NCBI RefSeq assembly: GCF_001280085.1
Contig: NZ_LGED01000264.1
Location: forward strand, 1 to 33,775
DNA length: 33,775 nt
Direction of reading: 5' to 3'
From: Saccharothrix sp. NRRL B-16348
GTDB lineage: Bacteria > Actinomycetota > Actinomycetes > Mycobacteriales > Pseudonocardiaceae
Part shown: one piece after another, positions 16,022-25,173 of the stretch
Position numbering within the stretch: position 1 is the first letter of the stretch
Layout: each line of letters opens with the position of its first letter
The notes under the pieces: model-generated
The model's input: only the letters and a program-made list of their open reading frames with translations
Databases searched by the model: none
What the model was told of the DNA's origin: nothing
Program-made: the position numbers and the translations under genes

Positions 16022-18862
16022 CTATTCCTCGCGCTCTTTCCGCCCTGCGGAGCCCTGCACCGGGGTATTCTCCGCGCCGGGTTCGACGACCGCCTCCTCT
16101 TCGGGGGCGACGGTACGTCGGTACTGTGGGTGGTCGAGGTCCATCTGCTTTGCGGCGTGCAGCGGGACGGGCAGACGTGAACGACCGTCCCAGAATTGTG
16201 CCTGATGGCACAGCTTCGCTGTGGTGATGGCAAGGGCTTGCGCAGACACGTCGTCAGCGCAGGCGAGCGGGAGGATCTCGTTGACTGTCATGGAGTACCA
16301 ATTCTGTGGCATCTCGCCTTTGCGTCGTTCCTCCTTATTCTCGGACGAGACGGATCGCTTCGCGTCCCATCGCGTGTACTTCGATCCCAGTCGCCCCGCT
16401 CCGTCGCCGTCGTAGGCTCGGGGTACGTTGCAGAGGATCCACACCGGTGTGCCGAAGTCCGTCGTGATCGCGTAGAGCGTTGTCGCGGTTTCCTTCTCCG
16501 CCGGTTCGCTGTCCTTGGATCTGGCGATCTGCGTGGTGCCGACCGGTTGGGGAACTTCCTCGTCGTCGATGTTGACGCGGATGACGGCGCGTGGTCGCTC
16601 GTCAGGGGTGAGAGTGCTGCCGGGGAGCCAGTAGCGGCTCTTTTTGTTCTCGGGGGAGCCGCCCAGGTGCATGTTCTGCAGTCCGTCCCACATTCGCCGG
16701 GAGGCCGAGGCGTCCACGGTGACCGCGTACGGGATGCCGTCGAGCTCGTCGGCCAAGTCCGCGAGGGCGCGTTCGACGGTGTCGGCCGCGTCGTCCCAGC
16801 GTTGCCGGTAGGTCTTCTTGTCGCCGGTGCCCTCAGGGTAGGCGCCGGCGTGGAATGCGGTCTGCGCGGAGCGGTAGGGCCGCCACTCGGGTTTGATGGA
16901 GCTCCAGCCGAGCATGGTCCAGGTTCCGTCGTCGGTCTGCGGGGGCACGAGAGCGGAGGCGGTGATGATCACCTTGGGTTGGCCGAATTCGCCTTTGCGT
17001 CTGTTCTGTTGCCGCACGTAGATTCCCACGTGGGCGATGCTGTCGACGAGGTAGCCGGCTTTCTCTGGCCGCAGGGCGTTGGCGATGCGGTCGTCGATGA
17101 TGCCCAGCGAGCGGTAGAGGTCCAGGAGGGCCATCTCGGCGGGGTGGTCCTTGGCTTTGGGCTGGATCACGCCCTTTTCGTCTTTGCCGAGCAGGTACTG
17201 CGTGGGCACTCCGCGTTCGGCGAGGATCTTCTTGGTTTGTGGCTTGGCGTCGAGGTCGTCCGGGCTTGTTCCGTCGGCGTTGTCTGCGACGGTGGGGATC
17301 TCGGTCTCGCACCAGGCGCCGACGAGCACGTTGTCGCGGCTCGTCAGCGAGGTGTTGATGGCGGCCAGTGCCGCGGTGCGGGTGCCTGCGGGGCCGGGCT
17401 TGAGGAAGTCCTCGGTGTGGTGGAACACCGCGGTGATGCGTTCGCCGTGCAGGCTGAATTCCGCACCGTCGTGGGGGTCCAGTCCTTGAGGGTCGAGGTC
17501 GAAGGTCTTGCGGAGGGTGTCGAGCATCCGCAGGCGGGTCTCGTCCCGGTACCACAGGCAGACGATGCGCAGTGCCGTGATTCGGGAGGTGTCGAGGAAG
17601 GTGGTGATGGACTGCGGTGTCGGGAAGAGGCTGCCGCGTTCCTTGATCGGCCCGAGCGTCTTCGGGTCCGGATGCTGCTTTCGTGCCTCTTTGCGGCGCT
17701 CGTATTCCTGCTTGGAGATGTTCTCCGGGTCGGTGGGACGGCGTGGCATGGTCGCGCGCACCTCGCGGGCTTCCAGGGGTGCTGCCGTGTCGGGGAAGAC
17801 GCTGATGAAGTGACGGTGCAGAAGCCTGAGGTGCTGCATTCCGGGGCCGGTGCCGATCGGGAAGGTGTAGTTCTTGGGCAGGATCGGCCAGACCTGTCCG
17901 GGGTGCTCCTGAGGGAAGCGGGCTGTTTGGTTGTTCGCCTTCGCCTCGGCGAGCAGTCTCTGTTCCCGCTTGGACCGCTCGTCGATGGTGCGCAGGACGG
18001 AGTAGTCCATCTCCAGTCGTCCGAGGGCTTGCAGGGCGAGGCGGTTGACGGTGCGTGCGCCGCCTCTGCCATCGAGGCTGATTTCCAGCAGCGGGCGGCC
18101 TGTGCCCGGTTGTTCGGCCAGGGCGGTTTTCGAGAAGACGAGCGAGGAGGAGATGCGGGTCACGCGCGAGTTCAGCAGCAGGACGGGGTGTGTGATGTTG
18201 GGCAGGGTCTTCAGCCGTAGCGCGGTCCGGGACAGGGCGAAACGGCCACCTTGCTCGTTCTGCCAGGGGTCGTCGAACGCGACCAGGCCGCCCGTGGAGT
18301 CGGGTCGCAGGGTGATGGTCCTGTCGTCGGAGATCCGCCAGGGGTGGGCGGCCAGCTGCTGGGAGAGGTCCCAGGCGACCGTGCGGTACAGCCATCCTGG
18401 GGCCGTGGGTTGGGTGTCGCGGCTGGGCTGGAGGTGGTCGGCCAGCAGGTACCGGTGCTCGGGGGTATCGGCGATCCGCTTGGCCAGCTCCGGTGGCGCG
18501 GTGAGGTCGATCGTGCCGACATCCTGCCCGAGGGCCAGGTGGTGGGTGAGGGTGAAGACACGGCGTAGCAGTGTGCCGTCGATCGGGGTGAGGGAGGCGA
18601 GGAACGGTCCGCGGCGGTCGGGTTCGAGGTGGACGTAGCCGCCGGTGATCGTGCTCAGGACGGTGGTGGCGATGGAGTAGGGGACTCGGGCGTCGTCGTT
18701 GTCGAACTTTCTTTTGCAGTGCAGTTCGAAGTCATCCCACAGCTTCCAGGTCACGTCGTCGAAGTGCCGTACGTGGACCGCGGAGTCGCCGACCAGTTCG
18801 GGGGTGCAGCGGAAGGCGAGGGTGTTGAGGTACTTGCCGGGTGCGAGGTCGTGCTCAATCAC
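16022..18862 (-). CDS. pPIWI_RE-family prokaryotic PIWI protein (DUF3962 + RNase H fold)
   Basis: A 946-residue protein recognised as a pPIWI_RE member. It has a long N-terminal DUF3962-type (pPIWI_RE_X) half and a C-terminal RNase H-fold half of RNaseH_pPIWI_RE type, with the first-strand aspartate D717 in AVTVDASASRRMW, the block MHLGGSPENKKSRYWLPGS and ITTDFGTPVWILCNVPRAYD. The family is predicted to bind nucleic-acid duplexes or R-loops in a restriction-like defence system. Which acids are catalytic I cannot establish by eye. It starts at GTG 18862, with a weak GAGAG-type site, 28 bases after the helicase stop. The nuclease and helicase genes directly upstream complete the expected three-gene set. 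Confidence 0.85.
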   Translation of the reverse strand: MIEHDLAPGKYLNTLAFRCTPELVGDSAVHVRHFDDVTWKLWDDFELHCKRKFDNDDARVPYSIATTVLSTITGGYVHLEPDRRGPFLASLTPIDGTLLRRVFTLTHHLALGQDVGTIDLTAPPELAKRIADTPEHRYLLADHLQPSRDTQPTAPGWLYRTVAWDLSQQLAAHPWRISDDRTITLRPDSTGGLVAFDDPWQNEQGGRFALSRTALRLKTLPNITHPVLLLNSRVTRISSSLVFSKTALAEQPGTGRPLLEISLDGRGGARTVNRLALQALGRLEMDYSVLRTIDERSKREQRLLAEAKANNQTARFPQEHPGQVWPILPKNYTFPIGTGPGMQHLRLLHRHFISVFPDTAAPLEAREVRATMPRRPTDPENISKQEYERRKEARKQHPDPKTLGPIKERGSLFPTPQSITTFLDTSRITALRIVCLWYRDETRLRMLDTLRKTFDLDPQGLDPHDGAEFSLHGERITAVFHHTEDFLKPGPAGTRTAALAAINTSLTSRDNVLVGAWCETEIPTVADNADGTSPDDLDAKPQTKKILAERGVPTQYLLGKDEKGVIQPKAKDHPAEMALLDLYRSLGIIDDRIANALRPEKAGYLVDSIAHVGIYVRQQNRRKGEFGQPKVIITASALVPPQTDDGTWTMLGWSSIKPEWRPYRSAQTAFHAGAYPEGTGDKKTYRQRWDDAADTVERALADLADELDGIPYAVTVDASASRRMWDGLQNMHLGGSPENKKSRYWLPGSTLTPDERPRAVIRVNIDDEEVPQPVGTTQIARSKDSEPAEKETATTLYAITTDFGTPVWILCNVPRAYDGDGAGRLGSKYTRWDAKRSVSSENKEERRKGEMPQNWYSMTVNEILPLACADDVSAQALAITTAKLCHQAQFWDGRSRLPVPLHAAKQMDLDHPQYRRTVAPEEEAVVEPGAENTPVQGSAGRKEREE

Positions 18863-18890
18863 GTGGTCTCGGTCTCTCTCGTGCGTGCCG

Positions 18891-21800
18891 TCAGCTGCCG
18901 GGGTGGCCGGATTCGGGGGAGATACCGGCGTAGGAGAGGAAGGCGTTGAGCGCTTCCCCGTACAGGTCGTTCATGCGCTGCCGCACGTCGGGGGGCCACA
19001 GGGAGTGGATGCGTCGCAGGACGGTCTCCAGGTCGGCGCTCCAGGTGTCCTCGTGGAAGGCGTAGTCGACCATGTGCAGCACGGCGTCGGTGCCGCCGCG
19101 GCGGGCGCGTCCGGCGAGCTGGATCAGGTCGACGATCATGCCTGCGACGACTTCGTCCTGCAGCGACTTGTGCATTGCCGTGAACTGCAGGGCCGTGCGC
19201 AGCAGCAGCGCTAGTCGGTCGCGGGCCGCCTCACCGGCCTCGGCGAGCACGTGTGACGGGTCAGGCGCGCCGCCTTCCGGCAGGGCGCGCAGACCGGCGG
19301 CGTTGATGCTGCCGTACATCTCGGCGGGGTCGTTGAGCAGCGCGAGGGGACGCACGCACAGGTACACCGACCGGACTGCCGAGCGGGTGCCGATGACGAT
19401 GTTGAGGCCTCGCGCGATCAGCGACAGGGGAACGACCAGGATCTTTCCGTGGCGTGGGAAGTCCTCGAACTCCTCGGCGGTCAGGCGTACGGCGACGTTG
19501 TGTCGGGGTAGCTCGGGGTCGGTGCTGTGCAGGTCCTCGGCGCGTACGGCCAGGCACAGTCCGCCGTCGTAGTGTCCGGCACGGCTGATGCCGCGGGCCA
19601 GCCACGCGCACTGCTGGTAGGAGTTGGCGACCACCAGGACGCGTCCGCGGTCGTCTTTGCTGCTCCGGTCGAGTTCGCGGTGGATGTGCCGGTCGTAGAG
19701 GTTGGTGCCCAGTTCGATGAGGGCGTCTTTCTTGCGGCTGGGGTGGGTTCCGGAGATCTTGATGGGTTCGCCGAACAGGGGGTGGCCTTCGCCGTAGTCG
19801 ATGCGGTGTTTGCGGGCTCGGATGGACTTGGCCTGGGCGTCGGTCATCCACCACCGCACGGGGGCGAACACGTGCTCGCGAACCGCCTGGGGGAAGTAGG
19901 CGGTGGCGGACAGGCCCATCACCGGCCGCTCGACGCCCGCCAGGATCAGCGAGACGATGCCGCCCAGTTCGGCGGTGAAGGTGTGGGGGTCGCCCGCGAT
20001 GGTCTGGGCGACCAGGGTGGCGTTCTTCTCCTTGTCGTCGAGGCCGGTCACGCGGTAGCCGGTGATGGAGCGGCCCAGCATCCCCAGCGGCAGGACCGCG
20101 GAGACGGCGGTGGGCTGCAGTCCTTCCACGATCCTGTGCGCCGAGCGCAGTCCAGAGGATCGGTAGTCGTGGGCCTTGCCCTGGAGGACCGCCAGAGCGT
20201 CGTCCAGTTCGATCATGGCGGTCCGGGTGACCAGCAGGTTGATGGCCTGGGCGCGTCGGTGCGGGTCCTTGACGCTGTCCTCGAGGAGTCGATGCAGTTC
20301 GATCTTGACTTGGTCGAGTAGGTGCTCGCCGCGGGGTGCGACCAACGCGCTGAGCGCTTGCCGCACCTCCTGCCAGTCGGGCTCGAGCAGCGTGGTCTGA
20401 CCGCCGAGCGGGTCGGGACGCTGGTACCTGGCGGGCATGAGGGCGTTGAGTTTGTGGAACAACTCGACAGGGATGGACGTCTCGTCCTCCGTCACCTCGT
20501 CCGGCCAGAGCAGGCGCAGCAGGGTGCGATCACGTCCGCGGGCCAGGTGCCAGCGGGTGCTGGTCTGGTCCGGAATCCGCGTCTGCGCACGCTCGTCTTC
20601 GGTGACGTGCAGGCTCAGGGCGTTCTTGCAGATGCCCAGCAGGAGGAACTCGGCCATGAGCCGGACGTGGCTGACCGCCGGCAGGAGGTTGTGCTCGTCG
20701 TCGATGGGCAGCCGCTTGGCGTCGGTGTCGATTTCCTGGGGAGCGGCCGACCAGTGCCGTCGGGAGTGCAGGACGATCTCGCTGGCGCACTTGTCGACAG
20801 CCCGGGACTGGAACTGGTCGGCCTCGTCGACCAGGACCGCGTGGCAGGTCCGCAGCGCGAATTCGGCCGCGGTCATCCCGCGTACGGCGCGACCGTCGAG
20901 GTTGACGCCGATGCGCAGGTTGCCCTGCATGAACACGTAGTGGTTCATGATGACGACGTTGGCTTTGGCCGACTCGTACACCGGGGTGTACTTCCCGCAG
21001 GTCGGAATCCACGGGCAGGCCGCCGAGCCGACGCCTTGGCGGTGCAGCGACAGGCACGGTTCGCGGCCCGGCGGGTAGTCGCCGGTGGCGTCGAGGAACG
21101 TCTTGAGGGCGCACCCATAGGCCAGCGGGTCCACGTCGCGTTCGGCCCGTTCGCCCCACTCCCCCGGCGCGTCCGGGTCCTCTTTGATCAAGGAGGCGAG
21201 CTTGATCGCCCGTTCGTGCATACCCGAGGACGACATCAGGTGCGCGCAGCTGGGCTCGTGCTCGATGGCCTGGGTGCGGTGCAGGTGGGCCAGGTCCTCG
21301 CGCACGTTCCGGGTGAGGGCCAGACATGCCTTGATGTCGGGCAGGACGATCGCCACGCGCAGGTTGCGTGCGGCGAACCAGGCGGCCATGACGCGGACCA
21401 ACACGCTCTTGCCTGTGCCGGTCGGCGCGTTGAAGATCTCCATGCCTCCGGCGGTCAACCGCAGCACCTCTCCGGGGGAGACGGTGTCGCTGGTGTTGAG
21501 CACGTCGAACAAGCCCGCGAGGACGCGGTGTAGGTAGCGCTTGTCCTCCGGGTGGCGTGAGTCGATCTTCTCCGCGAGGTCGAGCAGCTCCGGCGTGGGG
21601 ATACGCAGGTCGTGCAGATGCGGCGCGGTCGAGACGTGGGGCAGGCTGTCGTGGTCGAGGGCCTCGGTGAATCGGGGATAGGCGGGGATCGTCACCCGTC
21701 CATGGATCTGACCGACGTCCTTGACGAAGATCTCCCCCGTCTTCCATGTGCCCGGTCCGGCGAACTCCGCGGGCTTGGGGCGAGCGCTCGGGCGGCGGAA

Positions 21801-22211
21801 CCGCGCGGTCAGACGGTCGACGTAACCGAGCGGGTCGCCTCCGAGCCTGGGCAGCGCCGCCTCGGCCGTGAACGGGTTGTCGCCCACGAGGTCGAAGGGC
21901 GCCATGACCGACGAGTCACCGGGTTCGCCGGCGTCCAGCCGTGCCAGCAGCGAACGTGCCGCCACCGAGAATCTCGCGACATCGGCGAGTTCGGCAGGGG
22001 CGATGGAGCACACCAGGGCGACCCGCTGCTTCTCCTCGTGGGACAGCAGCGTCCAGCGGTCCCACGCCCGGTACTTCCCCGACAGCAGAAACGCCGCCTC
22101 GGCGAACGGCGCGGCGCCGCGAGCACCCTGATCGGTGTCCTGGGGGAAGTAGTGGGCCGCGAGCGCCAGTGCGGCGTAGACCGCGGTCTGTCCGGTCGGC
22201 AGGTCGCTCAT
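18891..22211 (-). CDS. DinG/XPD-like Fe-S helicase of the pPIWI_RE system
   Basis: A 1106-residue superfamily 2 helicase. An N-terminal region of about 170 residues (pPIWI_RE_Z-like) precedes the motor. Walker A is NAPTGTGKS (K268). Four cysteines, C367, C386, C399 and C405 (C-x18-C-x12-C-x5-C), sit between motif I and the DEAD box, just before NVVIMNHYVF, exactly where DinG/XPD helicases hold an Fe-S cluster. The box DEAD is residues 462-465 and motif VI is QLAGRARRG (Q1031). A 5'-3' DNA or R-loop unwinding role follows from the family. The ATG at 22211 overlaps the nuclease stop (ATGA), implying co-translation. Confidence 0.87.
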   Translation of the reverse strand: MSDLPTGQTAVYAALALAAHYFPQDTDQGARGAAPFAEAAFLLSGKYRAWDRWTLLSHEEKQRVALVCSIAPAELADVARFSVAARSLLARLDAGEPGDSSVMAPFDLVGDNPFTAEAALPRLGGDPLGYVDRLTARFRRPSARPKPAEFAGPGTWKTGEIFVKDVGQIHGRVTIPAYPRFTEALDHDSLPHVSTAPHLHDLRIPTPELLDLAEKIDSRHPEDKRYLHRVLAGLFDVLNTSDTVSPGEVLRLTAGGMEIFNAPTGTGKSVLVRVMAAWFAARNLRVAIVLPDIKACLALTRNVREDLAHLHRTQAIEHEPSCAHLMSSSGMHERAIKLASLIKEDPDAPGEWGERAERDVDPLAYGCALKTFLDATGDYPPGREPCLSLHRQGVGSAACPWIPTCGKYTPVYESAKANVVIMNHYVFMQGNLRIGVNLDGRAVRGMTAAEFALRTCHAVLVDEADQFQSRAVDKCASEIVLHSRRHWSAAPQEIDTDAKRLPIDDEHNLLPAVSHVRLMAEFLLLGICKNALSLHVTEDERAQTRIPDQTSTRWHLARGRDRTLLRLLWPDEVTEDETSIPVELFHKLNALMPARYQRPDPLGGQTTLLEPDWQEVRQALSALVAPRGEHLLDQVKIELHRLLEDSVKDPHRRAQAINLLVTRTAMIELDDALAVLQGKAHDYRSSGLRSAHRIVEGLQPTAVSAVLPLGMLGRSITGYRVTGLDDKEKNATLVAQTIAGDPHTFTAELGGIVSLILAGVERPVMGLSATAYFPQAVREHVFAPVRWWMTDAQAKSIRARKHRIDYGEGHPLFGEPIKISGTHPSRKKDALIELGTNLYDRHIHRELDRSSKDDRGRVLVVANSYQQCAWLARGISRAGHYDGGLCLAVRAEDLHSTDPELPRHNVAVRLTAEEFEDFPRHGKILVVPLSLIARGLNIVIGTRSAVRSVYLCVRPLALLNDPAEMYGSINAAGLRALPEGGAPDPSHVLAEAGEAARDRLALLLRTALQFTAMHKSLQDEVVAGMIVDLIQLAGRARRGGTDAVLHMVDYAFHEDTWSADLETVLRRIHSLWPPDVRQRMNDLYGEALNAFLSYAGISPESGHPGS

Positions 22212-23452
22212 GCCCAGCTCACCCCGGCCTTCTCGCAGACCATCTCACCGAACTCGGAGGCGGTCGCCACCCGCATGTCGTACTTGGCGCACACTCCCGA
22301 CAGCAGCGGCACGTGGCCACCGTGATGGTCGGGCACCACGAGCCAGTCGGCTCCGCCACGATCGCCTTCCTGGGCATGGACGAGGTCTGCCAGTGTCCTG
22401 GCCGAGGTGTAGTCCTTGATGTCGACCTTGAACGAGGTCTTCTTGCCTCGTTTCGAGCCAACCTCGACCAGGAGGTCGAAGGCGTCCAGTCCCGGCCACA
22501 GGCTGACCTTCACGCCCCGGGCGGCCAACTCGTCGTGCAGCGCCAGCTCGGGCAGACCGGGAATGGTCGTGTAACGCCAGATCCCCCGCGTGAGGGCTTT
22601 GTGGCCCTGCGTGGGCGTCGCCGCCGGCACGTCGCCCAGATCCGGGTAGAGCACCGCCTCACGTCCGTGGGGACGCGGAGGCGCGGGCTCGGGTAGCAGC
22701 TGCGGAGCGACGCCGTCTGCGGGCAGAACGAACAGGTAGGAGGCGCCCATCTCGGCGTGGGGTGTATGCCAGCAGCGCGCCGCTCCTACGGTGGTTCCCG
22801 CGTTGTTCCGCAGGGTGATCCGCATAGGCCACCGGCAGATCGGGCAGGCGAACCACCAACCTTCATATGCCGAGTCGTAGGGAATATCCCGGTAGAAGTC
22901 CACGACCAGTGGAGGAAGTCGCAACTCGGTCAATTCGTGCACCGGACCTGCGGGACGGCGGATCAAGTCCCGGCGACCGGACTCGTACACGGTCTGCTCC
23001 CCCGACTTGCGCAACAGGGTGAACACCGTCTCCTGATCGAGTTCCGACTGGAATTCCCGATCGCTGATCACCGCCGCGGGACCGTCGAGCTTGTGCAGCA
23101 TCCGCAGCAACATCTGCTGCTCCAGATCGAGGTCGAACGCACCCTCGGTGACCTGACCGTCCTGGTCGACGATCCGGGTTCCCTGCAGGTCCAGCGGTGT
23201 GACACCGTCCGGCAGCAGGACGGCCAGGTCACCCTTGAGCGCGCGGCGGAACTCCCCGAACGACAGTAGGCTGCCGGGGCCGCGTGCCGCCAGCAGGGCG
23301 CCGTGGCACTCCATCAGTGTCTCCAGGCGCTTCTCGGGTTTCGCTTCCGGCGCGGTCAAGGCCTTCGCCGCGCGCAGAGCGGCCCTGGTCACCAGGTATC
23401 GGACCCGGACATCGTCGAGCGCCTGTGTCTTGTCGTCGGGGGAACTCGTCAC
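22208..23452 (-). CDS. PD-(D/E)XK endonuclease of the pPIWI_RE system
   Basis: A 414-residue protein. The N-terminal part is helical. CPIC near residue 212 and a later RCWHTPH suggest a zinc-binding insert. The C-terminal domain carries the restriction-endonuclease pattern E308, D326 (WPGLDAFDLLVEV) and D344-I-K346 (KVDIKDY), followed by DWLVVPDHHGG. This is the REase component that accompanies pPIWI_RE and DinG-like genes and is the presumed effector that cuts DNA. It starts at GTG 23452; 63 bases separate it from the upstream regulator, and its stop overlaps the helicase start. All key acids are present, so it is probably active. Confidence 0.83.
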   Translation of the reverse strand: MTSSPDDKTQALDDVRVRYLVTRAALRAAKALTAPEAKPEKRLETLMECHGALLAARGPGSLLSFGEFRRALKGDLAVLLPDGVTPLDLQGTRIVDQDGQVTEGAFDLDLEQQMLLRMLHKLDGPAAVISDREFQSELDQETVFTLLRKSGEQTVYESGRRDLIRRPAGPVHELTELRLPPLVVDFYRDIPYDSAYEGWWFACPICRWPMRITLRNNAGTTVGAARCWHTPHAEMGASYLFVLPADGVAPQLLPEPAPPRPHGREAVLYPDLGDVPAATPTQGHKALTRGIWRYTTIPGLPELALHDELAARGVKVSLWPGLDAFDLLVEVGSKRGKKTSFKVDIKDYTSARTLADLVHAQEGDRGGADWLVVPDHHGGHVPLLSGVCAKYDMRVATASEFGEMVCEKAGVSWA

Positions 23453-23515
23453 GGCCGGGGAGCATAGACGGACCCACCGACAAAACCGTGTGACCGCAAA
23501 AATGGGGCTTTCTGT

Positions 23516-24775
23516 TTACGGTTCCCCGCCTGCGATGCGGTCGAGCCCTGCAGTGTCGATACGCGAATAAAGCTCGCGATAGATATCAAGATATTCCACG
23601 ACATGGCGTCGCCCCAGTGGCGTCAGGCGCCACCGGTATTCGGCGACGTGCGTCCCGCCCGGTGCCATGACGGGAACCGAATCCACCAGGCCACGGCTGG
23701 GCCGTCCTCCGGACCTGCCGCGGTAGCCCACACCGATGAAGAACAACGAGCGCCCGGCCAGCCGGTCGTCCTCCAGCCCGGCGGGCTCGGCAGCGGCGAC
23801 ACGCGCCACAACACCCCAAAGCCACTCCGACAGCAGATGAGCCGCCGGTTCCGGGTCACGCGGTTCACCCAGCCCTGCCCTGGCCGCCGCTCGGCCGCGG
23901 CGCGTGATTTCGACCAGCACCCGCCCCACAGTGCCGACATCGGGATGCTCGACCGAGTCCTCGGTGATCACCACCAGACCCCGTCGCTCCAGCGCGTGCA
24001 CCGTCGGCCCAGCACCGGGGTCGTGCACATCGCATCGACGCAACCTCTCCTGCAACCGGGTGTACCCGACCACCGACGGCGGCGCCTGCAGCGTCAAGGG
24101 CAACACCCGCCACTGCACCGCCTTCTGCACGGGCAATCGCTGGACCCGCCGCATCCACATCTCGGTCTCCCGCATGCGGTCCTCGCGCATGATCTCGCCG
24201 AGGTAGACCTGTTGACGTTGGTTCAACGACCGCCAAGTCGCCAACGCCGTCTCGGACGCCCCCGATTTTCGCCGTGTCGCCAGGACCGGAGTCTGCTCGC
24301 CATGACGGGTGCGCATCCATGCGTCCACGACCATCCGCACCGGGACGCCGTACGCCTTGGCCAGCGGAGCCACGAGCCTCCCCGTCACCTCGGGGTCCTG
24401 CCAGTACCGTCCGCGGACCGGTCGTCCGCTCTCCAACGCCGAGATCTTGGACGCCGACACTCGCAGCTCCCGCCCGACCGGCGACGCCCGTAGCAATTCC
24501 GCGATCCGATCGAGCGTCAACCCCGCCGCGTACCGCAGATCGACGAGGGTCTCCTGCCCGCGAGGTGCCCCCGTGAGCGCATCCACACCGCAGTCCAGCG
24601 CCGCGGCCAGCCGCCCGAGACGCTGCGGTGTCGGTGTGTGCCTGCCCTCTTCGTAGAAGAAGATCATCCTGGCGGACACTCCGACCCGTGCAGCCAACAC
24701 CTGACGCGTAAGCCCCAACTCGACGCGCCGCGCCACGAGCCGCGACGGGTCAATCCCACGCAAGGGAAGAGGCAT
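23516..24775 (-). CDS. tandem XRE-type HTH regulator with large C-terminal domain
   Basis: A 419-residue DNA-binding protein. A first Cro/C1-type HTH covers residues 10-60 (ARRVELGLTRQVLAARVGVS then YEEGRHTP). A second HTH-like repeat covers residues 75-150 (LRYAAGLTLDRIAELLRAS, then SASKISALESGRPVRG). The C-terminal 200 residues look like winged-helix modules (QERLRRCDV..., HALERRGLVVITEDS) with no enzymatic motif. The frame is open to ATG 24841; ATG 24775 starts the recognisable HTH and is preferred, although no start has a clear ribosome site, so a leaderless message is possible. Position and strand make it the probable transcriptional controller of the downstream pPIWI_RE genes. Confidence 0.7.
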   Translation of the reverse strand: MPLPLRGIDPSRLVARRVELGLTRQVLAARVGVSARMIFFYEEGRHTPTPQRLGRLAAALDCGVDALTGAPRGQETLVDLRYAAGLTLDRIAELLRASPVGRELRVSASKISALESGRPVRGRYWQDPEVTGRLVAPLAKAYGVPVRMVVDAWMRTRHGEQTPVLATRRKSGASETALATWRSLNQRQQVYLGEIMREDRMRETEMWMRRVQRLPVQKAVQWRVLPLTLQAPPSVVGYTRLQERLRRCDVHDPGAGPTVHALERRGLVVITEDSVEHPDVGTVGRVLVEITRRGRAAARAGLGEPRDPEPAAHLLSEWLWGVVARVAAAEPAGLEDDRLAGRSLFFIGVGYRGRSGGRPSRGLVDSVPVMAPGGTHVAEYRWRLTPLGRRHVVEYLDIYRELYSRIDTAGLDRIAGGEP

Positions 24776-24892
24776 GACCGCATACAAGACGACTGAAGAC
24801 TTCATCGCAACAGGGGTTCCCGAACGCGCTGCGGACGACATTGGCCGAGATGCGGCGCGCGTGGGCGCATCCGGTCGGTGTTGTCTTCACAC

Positions 24893-24906
24893 CCGGCATG
24901 TGCCGG
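24893..24906. promoter_or_regulatory. palindrome, candidate operator 1
   Basis: CCGGCA-TG-TGCCGG is a perfect six-base inverted repeat with a two-base spacer, about 120 bases upstream of the regulator start in the divergent region. It suits a dimeric HTH protein. GC-rich palindromes also arise by chance, so this is only a candidate. Confidence 0.3.
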
Positions 24907-24936
24907 CGGGGTAGGCGCTCCGACCTGACCTGCTTC

Positions 24937-24951
24937 GTGACTGAGCGTCAC
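24937..24951. promoter_or_regulatory. palindrome, candidate operator 2
   Basis: GTGAC-TGAGC-GTCAC is a perfect five-base inverted repeat with a five-base spacer in the same divergent region. The half-site spacing of about ten bases would place both halves on one face of the helix, as for many HTH regulators. Confidence 0.35.
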
Positions 24952-25173
24952 ACGGGTCTCCCGGGGCAGGCGCGACGACACCGCGGGCCCACCGGGCCGG
25001 TCGCCGATGCCACATCCCGGCCAACCTCAGAACCGGCGCGGCGACAAGCGTGACCGCCGTACCCGATGGTGTTGCCCCGTCGCGGAGGCAGCCCGCCCAG
25101 GTGTGTAATCCCTGTACGTGTGGTGCAATGATTGAGCGTGACGCATTCCGAACAAGTGTTCGATCGGAGTAGG

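Larger units (their letters stand above)
24776..25173. other. divergent intergenic region between regulator and DprA-like gene
   Basis: About 400 bases separate the outward-facing regulator and DprA-like genes, so both promoters should be here. Two palindromes, at 24893-24906 and 24937-24951, are described separately. Near the right edge, a TGTAAT at about 25103 and a CAATGA close to 25127 could form a weak rightward promoter. No gene is credible; the frames present are shadows. Confidence 0.45.

Noticed and set aside
16196..18220. 674-residue plus-strand frame opposite the PIWI gene
   Set aside because: It is antisense to a recognised family and has valine/glycine/aspartate-biased composition typical of shadows.
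20322..21533. 403-residue plus-strand frame opposite the helicase gene
   Set aside because: It is an antisense shadow of the helicase motor and Fe-S region; it has no motifs of its own.
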